Source: Clusia tigrina
Taxonomy: Eukaryota; Arthropoda; Insecta; Diptera; Clusiidae
Assembly (NCBI GenBank): GCA_920105625.2
Contig: OV050030.1
Location: 166,011,860 to 166,075,859, forward strand
DNA: 64,000 nt
Direction: 5' to 3'
Shown: positions 54,292 through 64,000 of the stretch, piece after piece
How the letters are laid out: each line of letters begins with the position of its first letter
Numbering within the stretch: the first letter of the stretch is position 1
Notes under the pieces: model-generated
What the model was told of the DNA's origin: nothing
Seen by the model: the letters and a program-made list of their open reading frames with translations, nothing else
Database searches by the model: none
Position numbers and translations under genes: made by a program

Positions 54292-55833
54292 GTGCAAGTA
54301 GGGTTTTTAATAAATACATTCGTTGTAAATAAATTAAACAAGATGGCCGGTTCGGACACGCACGCGATAGAAAAACTTCGCGGTAGTGAAAACTTCCACA
54401 CGTGGAAGTTTGCCATGGAAAGTATATTGGAACTGAGCGATCTACATATTTGCATTACGGATCCTGTGAAAGAAACCGATGAGAAGAAGTTGCGTAGAGC
54501 GCGTGCTAAAATTATCTTGTCCGTAAATGAATCAATATACGTTCATATACAAAATCAGAAAACTGCGGCCAACATTTGGCAAACCCTTCAACATCTATAC
54601 GAATATTCTGGACTCACGCAAAGAATCGGACTATTGCGAAAACTGATCACGGCGCGCCTTGAAAATTGTGAATCAATGGCCATTTATGTTAATCAGCTCG
54701 TCAATACCGCGAATAAGCTCTCGGGTATCGGTTTCGATATAAGCGACGAATGGTTAGGTGCCATAATGCTTGCGGGGTTAAGCGATGACTTTAAGCCGTT
54801 CATAATGGGCATAGAAAGTAGTGGAACAAAAATTACCGGTGAAAACATTAAAATGAAGCTGCTAGATGGAGACTATGAAAAAACAGCAAACGGTGGAAGT
54901 GCATTTTTAAGTGTGAAGAAAAAATACCCTAAACTTAACAAACAAAATCTAAAGTGCTATAATTGTGGACGAAAAGGCCATTTTAGTAAAGATTGCAATG
55001 AGCATAAAAAAATTCGCCAAAATTTAAGCAATACCAATGGTCGGAAGGTAGCCTTTAGTGCTTACGTGTCGTATAAAAACGAGCAAGATCAAAATGAGTG
55101 GTACATCGACAGTGGTGCATCCAAACACATGACACCCTATAAAACCAAATTTAATTGTCTAAGCGTGTCCCCTGTTCAAGAAATCATAACTGCAAATAAC
55201 GAAAGAATGACTGTTGAAGGCAGCGGCAATGTCAAGTTTTCCTTGGGACATACTGAAATCGAAGTGAAAGAAGTGTTGTTTGTTCCTCAACTAACCTCTA
55301 ATTTGCTATCAGTTTCACAAATACTTGAAAACGGGAATAAAGTTGTTTTTAACAAAGGCCAATGTCAAATATTCGATCGAAGTAACGAGCTTGTCGCCGA
55401 AGCTGACGGTTCCGCCGGCGTGTTTAAGTTTCGCGTAGAATCGGTTTCGTGCTTGCTCGCCAATGCAAAAGTGGACATGATGACGTGGCATCGTCGCCTT
55501 GGCCACTTGAACTATAATGACTTAAATGTTTTAAAAAAGGGTAATGTAGTCGACTGTAATGGAGATGCAAGCATATTAGCCAAATGCGAGGCCTGTCAAA
55601 AAGGCAAGCTATCACGAGCTCCATTTAAACGCGTTGGAACACGAGCTAATGAATTGCTTCAGCTTGTCCATGCAGATCTATGTGGTCCAATGGAGACAAC
55701 CTCTTTAGGAGGCTCGCGATATTTCCTCTCCTTTGTGGATGACTATTCTCGGAAAGTTTTTCTCTATTTAATAAAACAGAAATCCGAAGTTGCCGATTGC
55801 TTCAAAAGCTTTAAGCGGTATGCCGAAAAATAG
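54292..55833 (+). pseudogene. Copia-A copy 2: Gag, protease, integrase N-terminal part
   Basis: 513 residues, about ten differing from copy 1. The likely native start is the Met of MAGSDTHAIEKL (54346). CCHC knuckle, DSGA protease site and integrase opening are as in copy 1. The frame ends at the same TAG after KRYAEK, after which the sense frame continues (IRTDNG, then the QNGVAERYNRTI region) to a one-base disruption near 56275. Confidence 0.93.
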
Positions 55834-56979
55834 TGCGATAAAAGTATTAAAGTAATACGCACGGACAACGGGACAGCATTTGTCGGCGAGCAGTTTGATT
55901 CGCTCTGTCGTTCGTTCGGCATATTACACCAAAAATCAGCTGCTTACACTCCCCAGCAAAACGGAGTCGCCGAACGATACAACCGTACGATTGTAGAACG
56001 TGCCAAATGCATGTTATTTGATGCTGACTTATCTAAATCGTATTGGGGAGAGGCGGTAAATACGGTATATATTATAAACCGTTCACCTAGTTCAGCATTA
56101 AATGGGCAAATTCCGGAAAAGATGTGGACAGGTCGTGACGTCGATTTAAATGGAATACGAATTTTTGGATCTCCCGTGATGGTTCACATACCTAAACAAC
56201 GCAGGCACAAATGGGATCCAAAGGCGCAGACGCTGATGTTTGTTGGGTATAGCGACTTGACAAAAGGGTACCGTTAATCCACAAACGAAGAAAATTACAA
56301 CGAGCCGCGATGTAGTCTTCATGGAAACCGAGCCCAGATTCGTTTCATTTGTTCCAGTCGATGTTGAAGACGATTCACCTTCAGTGAGGGTATTGGAAGA
56401 AAACCACAAAGCTGTAAAGAGCGAAGACTTTGATGAAGACGCAAGCGAAGAGACTTTCGACGATGCTACAGACGATACGTTCGTTCCAGACATTGAAATA
56501 TCGATACCAGAATCATTGCGAAAATCAACGAGGCCTGCTGTTCCGCGCGACTTCGGCAGTCAGGGTTATGTTACGCATTTCGCAGCAACAAGAGACACGT
56601 GTGACGATCCACTCACTGTACACGAAGCTTTGTCTAACGCCGACTGCGAAAGCTGGAAGTCCGCTATGCAATGCGAGCTAAGCTCTCACGCCGAAAATCA
56701 AACATGGGCTATATGCAATCTGCCTGTTAATCGAAAGGCGATTAAATCAAAGTGGGTTTTTCGCACAAAACGCGACGAAATAGGACGAAGAATTGTTCCC
56801 AGCAATTCGGGATAGACTACAGCGAAACCTTCTCCCCTGTAGTGCGCTACACGTCGATACGCTATTTGATCGCTCTATCCGTCAAACTGGGGCTCAAAAT
56901 TGATCAGTTAGACGCTGTCACGACTACATCAATGCTGGGATGTTTGAAGTTTACTATGTCCCAACTGAACAAATGGTAG
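55834..56979 (+). pseudogene. Copia-A copy 2: integrase end and truncated RT
   Basis: 55834-56277 covers the integrase core with all expected motifs in one phase, without the 5-bp deletion of copy 1. 56321-56815 has the acidic linker and RT start (WAICNLPVNRKAIKSKWVF). A small deletion near 56780 removes the RYKARLVAKG segment. RT ends at KIDQLDAVT, joined directly to the last codons of pol and 3' region (MLGCLKFTMSQLNKW). The YVDD box and RNase H are gone. Confidence 0.9.
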
Positions 56980-57169
56980 CTGATTGCCTAACCAAAGCAG
57001 TATCTAGCAATAAAATATTAAATTGTGCCAAAGGAATGGGCATCAAAAATTGTATTGAAAAATTAATGAAAAATAATTAGACATATGTAATTTACACTTT
57101 TCGTAGAAAATTTGTTCCTTGAAAAATGAATTGTTATTTTGTATAATTAATTATTCCAATAAGTGAGGG

Positions 57170-57315
57170 TGTTAGAAATATAGCTCTGGCAGCCCTATGT
57201 AATTTACTCTCTTCTTAACTTCCTACTTTCATTATCCACATATATTATCTCTCTCGCTTCTAAGCCGTTGAATAAAGCACACGTGAATTCCAGGACTCGG
57301 CGTTCTTTCTCAACA
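57170..57315 (+). repeat. Copia-A copy 2, 3' LTR
   Basis: 146 bp partner, preceded by a short purine-rich aagtgaggg that serves as polypurine tract. It has a few private substitutions (for example ctctggcagccc). Confidence 0.93.
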
Positions 57316-57320
57316 AATAT

Positions 57321-57904
57321 ATTCCATAAACAGATTCCAAGTGATTCTATAAAAGATACATGAAAGAACAACATAACAAAGATTAATATATTCTTAAAAG
57401 AATGCCACATCCAAAATTATATTTAAATACCTTAATAAGTAAATATGTAAAATAATATATTAAAATCGAGTTGAAGGCCATGGTAGCTATGACTTTTTCT
57501 CTTAAATTAGCTATAATAATTTATTATTGTGATTAATACTTTTAAATAAATAAATAAATATGTTGGTGAAAATTTTAAGCAAAAGGCACCATTTATTCCA
57601 AATACTTTGCGAATTTGCATGGAATATTTTGATTTGCAGGATTAATTAGAGGATTTGCAATGAGAAGGCGTTTAAAGTCAGGTGCTAGTTTGATCGAAAA
57701 TATAGAACCCATAGCACAAGGTCGACTGAAGCGGTTGCAAAGGCGCAATAATAAAAAAATGGTTACTTCACTTCTACAGGTGTCAAGTTTAATATTTTAT
57801 TAATATGTTATAAATATCAATAAAACTTAACAAAATTTGTTTAGCTTAAGCCTTAGAATTTATTATTACATATATATGCATGCATATCTGTATATATAAC
57901 TATA
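57321..57904 (-). repeat. Segments V and U, inverted copy
   Basis: Reverse complement of 35471-36059, from the copia target duplication to the Helitron-B end. U here is therefore the third copy in the window. Confidence 0.88.
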
Positions 57905-58139
57905 CTAGCTGACCCGGTCCGCGTTGCTGGCCCTAAGCAAACATTAGTGTTGTATCACCACACACGATTTAAATAGAGCTTTCAACGAAATTTATGGCCT
58001 TTAAATAAAAGTACATGGAATACCTATCATAAAGTTTTTTCACAGAATAACTTACATATGGTGTAGATATGGGCAGAATCAAAAAAGAAACACATGTATT
58101 TAAGGCGAATTGGAAATTATATTTATTTATTACTTCATC

Positions 58140-59988
58140 TTAAGGCCAGCGGATAAACAATGATTTTGTTTTTTTATTTGGTGTAAAAACGTATAAATTT
58201 TTTGGCGTGCTAACTCGGGAGCAAGCCACATACAACTGGCCGAGTGAAAAACATGAATTTTCCAAAATTAAGCCAGCAATAGTCAATGATTGGCCTTGTG
58301 CTTTGTTTATGGTAATAGCAAAGGCAAGACGCAAAGGGAGCCGCTTGAATTGGAATGGTGAATCGTTGGAAATCATCGGAATTCGTGGAATAAGTACGTC
58401 TTCGCCTTTGAATTTGCCACCGATGATTGTTGCCTCGATTAAATTTGGTGAACAGTTTTTGATGGTCAATCTGGTTCCGTTGCATAACTTTGGTGCGTTT
58501 AAGTTGCGAATAAGAATTACCGGTGATCCAACCTTTAATGTTAGTACATGCGGTGGCATTCCGGGTGGTTCTAATGAATTCAAAAATTCAGTGGGATAAT
58601 TGACGGCTTGTTCTTCATCCATTACTGTGTCAATCGATTTGTATTTGATTATTTTGCCGGGCAGTTTCAATTGAATTTGCTCATTGAGCTTGTTGACATC
58701 ATCACTTTTTGGTGCCAAAATTGCACGTTCGCACAGCCAATCCGGATTTTTGTAGTTATTAGACTTGGGAACACCTTGTCGGCTTGAATATTCATTTGCA
58801 TTTGACAGAAGTTAGGCGGGAACGAAATCTCGTTCGTGGCGCGATCAATTGCAATTTTTCCATTTCCGATGTCCAAAAGTTGTTTTGAAAATGTTTGGGC
58901 AGACGGGTCTTGCAACAAATGCACACGCATGTTCGTCGATAGCGTGACTTTCTCGACTTGGTTCCAAAGATATGAAGCTTTCAAGCATACGTTCAGCTCA
59001 TCTGCGGGCATTGATCTTGGAATAACGGGCAAAGTTTGGCGGAAATCACCAGCAAGAAGAATAAGAGCGCCTCCCATCGGTTGGTTGTTTCCTCGAAAAT
59101 CACGTAGAGTCCGGTCAAGCGCTTCGAGCAATTTCTTATGGGCCATTGTGCATTCGTCCCAAATGATAATTTTGCACGTTTTAAGGATTGTGGCCATGCC
59201 GGAGTTTTTGCTGATGTTGCAAGTTGATGTTTCTGCCTGGTTCAAATTCAATGGAAGTTTCAGTGCTGAGTGTGCAGTGCGTCCGCCGTCCAATAGCGTT
59301 GATGCAATTCTCGATGATGCCACTGCGAGTGCAATCCAATTCTGCATTCGAACCGACGCCAATATTAGATTGATGAGGAATGTTTTGCCTGTTCCTCCTG
59401 GCGCATCGAGGAAAAAAGTCCGCCATTTCCGTTTGTTACCCGTTGCATGATTTTTGCGTAAGCAGTTTTTTGATCATCAACCAACCGTCTTGTTTGAGTT
59501 TCCACATATTGTTGTTGCTGGTTGATATCGAAGTGTTGTTCTCGCACCAGGACTCTGTCTTGAACACTGTTTATGTCCCGTATCGGAGCCGGCATTCCAA
59601 GTTGAATAAAGAGTTTGTTGTTGATGGATATGCACATGTCCTCAATCAGCAGTAGAGTTTGGTTGAAAATCTCGTCCGAATACTCCTGGTTAGGATAAGT
59701 TGCGCGTGATTGCCTGAGAATGTCTTCACCTAAGCTTTCGCGATGCGTTTCCCACAGTTCTCGTGGATTAGATGGTGAACATGTTGTTAAAATTATCGTA
59801 AACAAAGTGCGTATTTGTTTTGGGTGACACGTGAGTGACGCCTCTGTTAGCGCTGTGTGCCAATGCTGATCACTTTCAAGCAGGCCCAATCGGAAACACG
59901 CTTCTCTATAAGTCTGACATTCATTTCCATGGCGGCGAATGATGTTGGACCTTTGATCGTATGCAATAACAATCGCAAATAATAGCAT
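58140..59988 (-). pseudogene. Helitron-B copy 2, PIF1-like helicase
   Basis: 59365-59988 codes the Rep-helicase linker and is open across the position of the copy 1 TAG. The P-loop DAPGGTGKTF (about 59385-59415) is canonical but lies beyond the same T-run frameshift found in copy 1. 58667-59362 continues with IIWDECTM and LLAGDFRQTLPV. A frame change at 58750, with two small deletions around QADKVFPSLITT, leads to 58140-58718 with LCNGTRL, LAFAITINKAQGQSL and LYVACSRV. Confidence 0.9.
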
Positions 59989-61290
59989 TCAGCATTATAC
60001 GGATGAACGGTGTAGACACCTCCCAAAGCATGAGAAGAATGCACACCAGCATATTCTGCGACAATCGCACCATGCTTTCTTCCCATGAACTTCTTCGACG
60101 ACGTGTTCCAACTGTAATATTTGGGAATTTCAGGATATATTAAAGTCTTGGCGAAATTGTCGGTTGCACACAATTCAAAGAAAGCGGTGAGAGTGGTGTG
60201 TGCCGGCTGTCCGGCTCTATTTTCAGCATTTCGTTCGGTGAAATAAACACGCTGGCCATTTTCCAAATGAACAGCTAGATGTTGAACTGTTGGATATCGC
60301 TCGTGGATGTTGAATGAAAGTATACGTCATTGCTGCTGATGTAACGCCCCATCTGGAATTGCGTGATTTCGTCAGTTTGATTGGCAAGCCCGAATACTGC
60401 CATGTTGCTGCCTTTGTTGGCGTATTTGCAAATATATTTGATCGACTTCACCGACAGTACTCAACATTGATGTGGGCATCAAACATTTTTGAAAGCAGCG
60501 GTGAGTAGGGCACGATCCATCTGTTATCGACGTCACATCTACATTGCGCATTTTAATTGTAGTTGTGTATCCACCGTCATCCACCTTTCTACGCCTATAC
60601 AGAGGATATCCATCGCCCCCTGTTTGAGTTTCTTGGAGCAGCTCGCATGGATAGCGCTTTGTATACTTGACTTCTTTCATGCATGCTGAATTTGTGTTCA
60701 GTTCACCGCAAGGCACGTGGATCATGTGTTTTCGGATTGATTCAAATAGAACCGGATCTGCTGTGGGATTCGGGAGTTCTGCGGAAATCACGTCATCAAT
60801 TTGTGTTGGCATGATTTTTTGTTTTAGCCAGACTAAAATATGGGCGTGTGGCAGGCCTCGCTTCTGCCATTCAACCGAGTACATCCAGCACTGAGTTTCG
60901 CCAAATATGTGATTTTTGGTGACGACATCCATCAGCCTTGTCAACTTTTGTTTGAATACTCGGGCAAGGATATCGTCTCTATGTGTTGAACTTTGGCCGG
61001 TAAATAAAAGGTCGGTGATGTCTTTCCATGCTGGGTTGCATGTGAAAGTGATGAAGAGGTCTGGCCGTCCATACTTGCGCACGTATGTCATAGCATCTTG
61101 AGCGTGCTGATGCATGTGTCGCGGACTGCCTGTGTATGTCGCTGGCAAGATCACCATTTGGCCGATATTCGCAGCGTTTCCATCATTGGCGATCGCATCA
61201 CGCAAGTGGACACATTCTTCGACGCTCACTTTCAATTTTCGCATACCTGTCGACAATGAATTGATGGAAGACTTCACGACATTTCAACAA
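59847..61290 (-). pseudogene. Helitron-B copy 2, HUH Rep domain
   Basis: The 301-residue frame 60372-61277 covers FITFTCNPAW and GLPHAHILVWL. The same frameshift as in copy 1 displaces motif 3, and 59847-60266 carries the C-terminal part (ENGQRVYFTERNAENRAGQ). The upstream MDFYAYRLMIRP start is at about 61310-61345, close to the satellite junction. Confidence 0.88.
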
Positions 61291-61412
61291 ATAGTTCCAT
61301 TCATTTGGCCTGATCATAAGGCGATAGGCATAAAAGTCCATACAGGAAACTTTTTTTTACGACTCTCCATTTAAGTTGGGGTTCATCTGCATTACGTTGA
61401 AATGATACCCAT

Positions 61413-64000
61413 ACTAAATTTTGAGACGAATAACCGCACTGGTTTATTCGCTCATTTGCATATAATTTTCGCTCGCTCATATTTAAATTTTGAGACGAAT
61501 AACCGCACTGGTCTATTCGCTCATTTGCACATAATTTTCGCTCGCTCATTTTTAATTTTGAGACGAATAACCGCACTGATCTATTCGCTCATTTGCACAT
61601 AATTTTCGCTCGCTCATTTTTAATTTTGAGACGAATAACCGCACTGGTCTATTCTCTCATTTGCTCATAATTGTCGCTCGCTCATAACTAAACTTTGAGT
61701 CGAATAACCGCACTGGTTTATTCGTTCATTTGCACATAATTTTTCTCTCGCTCATATTAAATTTTGAGACGAATAATAGCACTGGTTTATTCGTTCATTT
61801 GCACATAATTTTCGCTCGCTCATTTTTAATTTTGAGACGAATAACCGCATTGGTCTATTCTCTCATTTGCTCATAATTTTCGCTCGCTCATAAATAAATG
61901 TTGAGTCGAATAACCGCACTGGTTTATTCGTTCATTTGCACATAATTTTTCTCTCGCTCATATTAAATTTTGAGACGAATAACAGCACTGGTTTATTCGT
62001 TCATTTGCACATAATTTTCGCTCGCTCATAACTAAATTTTGAGTCGAATAACCGCACTGGTTTATTCGCTCATTTGCACATAATTTTTCACTCGCTCATA
62101 TTAAATTTTGTGACGAATAAGCGCACTGGTTTATTCGTTCATTTGCACATAATTTTCACTCGCTCATTAAATTTTGAGACGAATAACCGCACTGGTTCAT
62201 TCGCTCATTTGCACTCGCTCATATTAAATTATGAGACGAGTAACCGCAATGGTTCATTCGCTCATTTGCACATAATTTTTCACTCGCTCATATTGAATTT
62301 TGAGACGAATAACCGCACTGGTTTATTCGTTCATTTGCACATAATTTTCACTCGCTCATTAAATTTTGAGACGAATAACCGCACTGGTTCATTCGCTCAT
62401 TTGCACATAATTTTTCACTCGCTCATACTAAATTATGAGTCGAATAACCGCATTGGTTTATTCGTTCATTTGCATATAATTTTCGCTCGCTCATATTAAA
62501 TTTTGAGACGAATAACCGCACTGGTTCATTCGCTCATTTGCACATAATTTTCGCTCGCTCATTTTTAATTTTGAGACGAATAACCGCACTGGTCTTTTCT
62601 CTCATTTGCTCATAATTTTCGTTCGCTCATAACTAAACTTTGAGTCGAATAACCGCACTGGTTTATTCGTTCATTTGCACATAATTTTTCTCTCGCTCAT
62701 ATTAAATTTTGAGACGAATAATAGCACTGGTTTATTCGTTCATTTGCACATAATTTTCGCTCGCTCATTTTTAATTTTGAGACGAATAACCGCATTGGTC
62801 TATTCTCTCATTTGCTCATAATTTTCGCTCGCTCATAACTAAATGTTGAGTCGAATAACCGCACTGGTTTATTCGTTCATTTGCACATAATTTTTCTCTC
62901 GCTCATATTAAATTTTGAGACGAATAACAGCACTGGTTTATTCGTTCCTTTGCATATAATTTTCGCTCGCTCATAACTAAATTTTGAGTCGAATAACCGC
63001 ACAGGTTTATTCGCTCATTTGCACATAATTTTTCACTCGCTCATATTGAATTTTGTGACGAATAAGCGCACTGGTTTATTCGTTCATTTGCACATAACTT
63101 TCACTCGCTCATTAAATTTTGAGACGAATAACCGCACTGGTTCATTCGCTCATTTGCACTCGCTCATATTAAATTTTGAGACGAGTAACCGCAATGGTTC
63201 ATTCGCTCATTTGCACATAATTTTTCACTCGCTCATATTAAATTATGAGTCGAATAACCGCATTGGTTTATTCGTTCATTTGCAGATAATTTTCGCTCGC
63301 TCATATTAAATTTTGAGACGAATAACCGCACTGGTTCATTCGCTCATTTGCACATAATTTTCGCTCGCTCATTTTTAATTTTGAGACGAATAACCGCACT
63401 GGTCTTTTCTCTCATTTGCTCATAATTTTCGCTCGCTCATAACTAAACTTTGAGTCGAATAACCGCACTGGTTTATTCGTTCATTTGCACATAATTTTTC
63501 TCTCGCTCATATTAAATTTTGAGACGAATAATAGCACTGGTTTATTCGTTCATTTTCACATAATTTTCGCTCGCTCATTTTTAATTTTGAGACGAATAAC
63601 CGCATTGGTCTATTCTCTCATTTGCTCATAATTTTCGCTCGCTCATAACTAAATGTTGAGTCGAATAACCGCACTGGTTTATTCGTTCATTTGCACATAA
63701 TTTTTCTCTCGCTCATATTAAATTTTGAGACGAATAACAGCACTGGTTTATTCGTTCATTTGCACATAATTTTCGCTCGCTCATAACTATATTTTGAGTC
63801 GAATAACCGCACTGGTTTATTCGCTCATTTGCACATAATTTTTCACTCGCTCATATTAAATTTTGTGACGAATAAGCGCACTGGTTTATTCGTTCATTTC
63901 CACATAACTTTCACTCGCTCATTAAATTTTGAGACGAATAACCGCACTGGTTCATTGGCTCCTTTGCACTCGCTCATATTAAATTTTGAGACGAGTAACC
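61413..64000. repeat. Satellite array, 67-68 bp monomer with higher-order structure
   Basis: About 38 head-to-tail monomers, each containing gacgaataaccgcactgg, then ttattcgttcatttgcac, ataatttt and ctcgctcat. Monomers differ in recurring ways (tctattctctcatttgctc; gtcgaataa; a shortened unit cattcgctcatttgcactcg). Variant markers recur together: ctcataactaaactttgag at 61681, 62626 and 63436, and the aaatgttgag monomer at 61887, 62832 and 63642, giving offsets of 945 and 810 bp. The array runs off the right edge. Open frames across it are a periodicity effect. Confidence 0.97.

Larger units (their letters stand above)
54028..57315 (+). mobile_element. Copia-A copy 2, internally deleted
   Basis: LTRs of 146 bp at 54028-54173 and 57170-57315, primer site at 54174-54187 and target duplication aatat (54023-54027, 57316-57320), identical in position and sequence to the reverse complement of copy 1. 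The element is 3288 bp against 4358 because RT active site, RNase H and 3' region were joined by a deletion near 56930. It was duplicated with its flanks, not inserted separately. Confidence 0.95.
50905..61412 (-). repeat. Right arm of large inverted duplication
   Basis: Reverse complement of 31917-43394. It begins inside Helitron-A copy 3 and ends inside Helitron-B copy 2, where the satellite starts. It lacks about 1.07 kb of copia-A (junction near 56930) present in the left arm, and retains the 157 bp of Helitron-A missing from the left arm. Confidence 0.93.
57905..61412 (-). mobile_element. Helitron-B copy 2, 5'-truncated
   Basis: The 3' end (ctagctgacccggtccgcg on the plus strand) starts at 57905, matching 35470. 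Homology with copy 1 runs to 61412 (ccat/acta), the point equivalent to 31917, where the satellite takes over. The 5' terminus and N-terminal coding part, about 1 kb, are absent. Confidence 0.93.

Noticed and set aside
31917..61412. Inverted duplication as a pure assembly artefact
   Set aside because: Arms differ by private deletions, substitutions and a stop codon, and their breakpoints lie in different sequences. An artefact is not fully excluded without reads, but is less likely.
62074..63309. Open frames across the satellite with repeated HLHIIF-type peptides
   Set aside because: They follow the monomer period, exist only where the monomer lacks a stop in that frame, and have no gene context.
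1..64000. tRNA, rRNA or snRNA genes
   Set aside because: No cloverleaf or conserved core was recognised; the only tRNA-like matches are the short retroelement primer sites.

Overview
The window looks like TE-saturated (heterochromatic or otherwise gene-poor) DNA of an insect, most likely a higher dipteran. The basis is the mix of AT-rich DNA, Ty3/gypsy, BEL/Pao and copia LTR elements, Jockey- and LOA-like non-LTR elements, mariners, Helitrons with 51-73 bp fly-sized introns, and a 67-68 bp satellite. The species cannot be named from the sequence. No intact host gene, tRNA or rRNA was recognised. Nearly every long reading frame belongs to a mobile element, and nearly all are broken.

Layout. 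1-2880: 3' part of a gypsy element (minus strand). 2882-7790: Helitron-A copy 1 (minus). 7791-9762: AT-rich DNA with no recognisable gene. 9763-13300: LTR-like direct repeats with a tRNA-Lys-type primer site, enclosing a minus-strand LOA-type non-LTR element. 13415-13930: two short tandem arrays. 13954-14895: mariner with an in-frame internal deletion. 14900-16060: unassigned. 16060-20880: second gypsy element (minus). 20990-23660: BEL/Pao element (minus). 23660-24320: repeat W with a mariner scrap, then a long (TA)n tract. 25300-28760: decayed plus-strand Jockey-clade element interrupted by a minus-strand copia fragment. 29495-30852: repeat U and a second mariner. 30863-35470: Helitron-B copy 1 (plus). 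36060-40417: copia-A copy 1 (minus). 40418-43394: repeat W and truncated Helitron-A copy 2. 43395-47430: fairly well preserved Jockey-clade element (minus). 47430-47834: possible small spliced exons. 47835-53472: Helitron-A copy 3 (plus). 53473-61412: mirror image of the left side (W, copia-A copy 2, U/V, Helitron-B copy 2). 61413-64000: satellite array.

The main structural result is a large inverted duplication. 31917-43394 (about 11.5 kb) and 50905-61412 (about 10.5 kb) are reverse complements carrying the same transposons at the same junctions, including the same copia insertion with the same 5-bp target duplication, and share older mutations. They are separated by a 7.5 kb spacer. The outer edge of the right arm abuts the satellite. 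The inner edge of the left arm abuts the 3' end of the Jockey element.

Helitron-A carries two GT-AG introns that Helitron-B lacks at the homologous positions, and all three Helitron-A copies have a damaged helicase P-loop. The satellite is organised in higher-order blocks (offsets of 945 and 810 bp, i.e. 14 and 12 monomers). The elements do not form a pathway; their nesting and shared breakpoints record the history of the locus.
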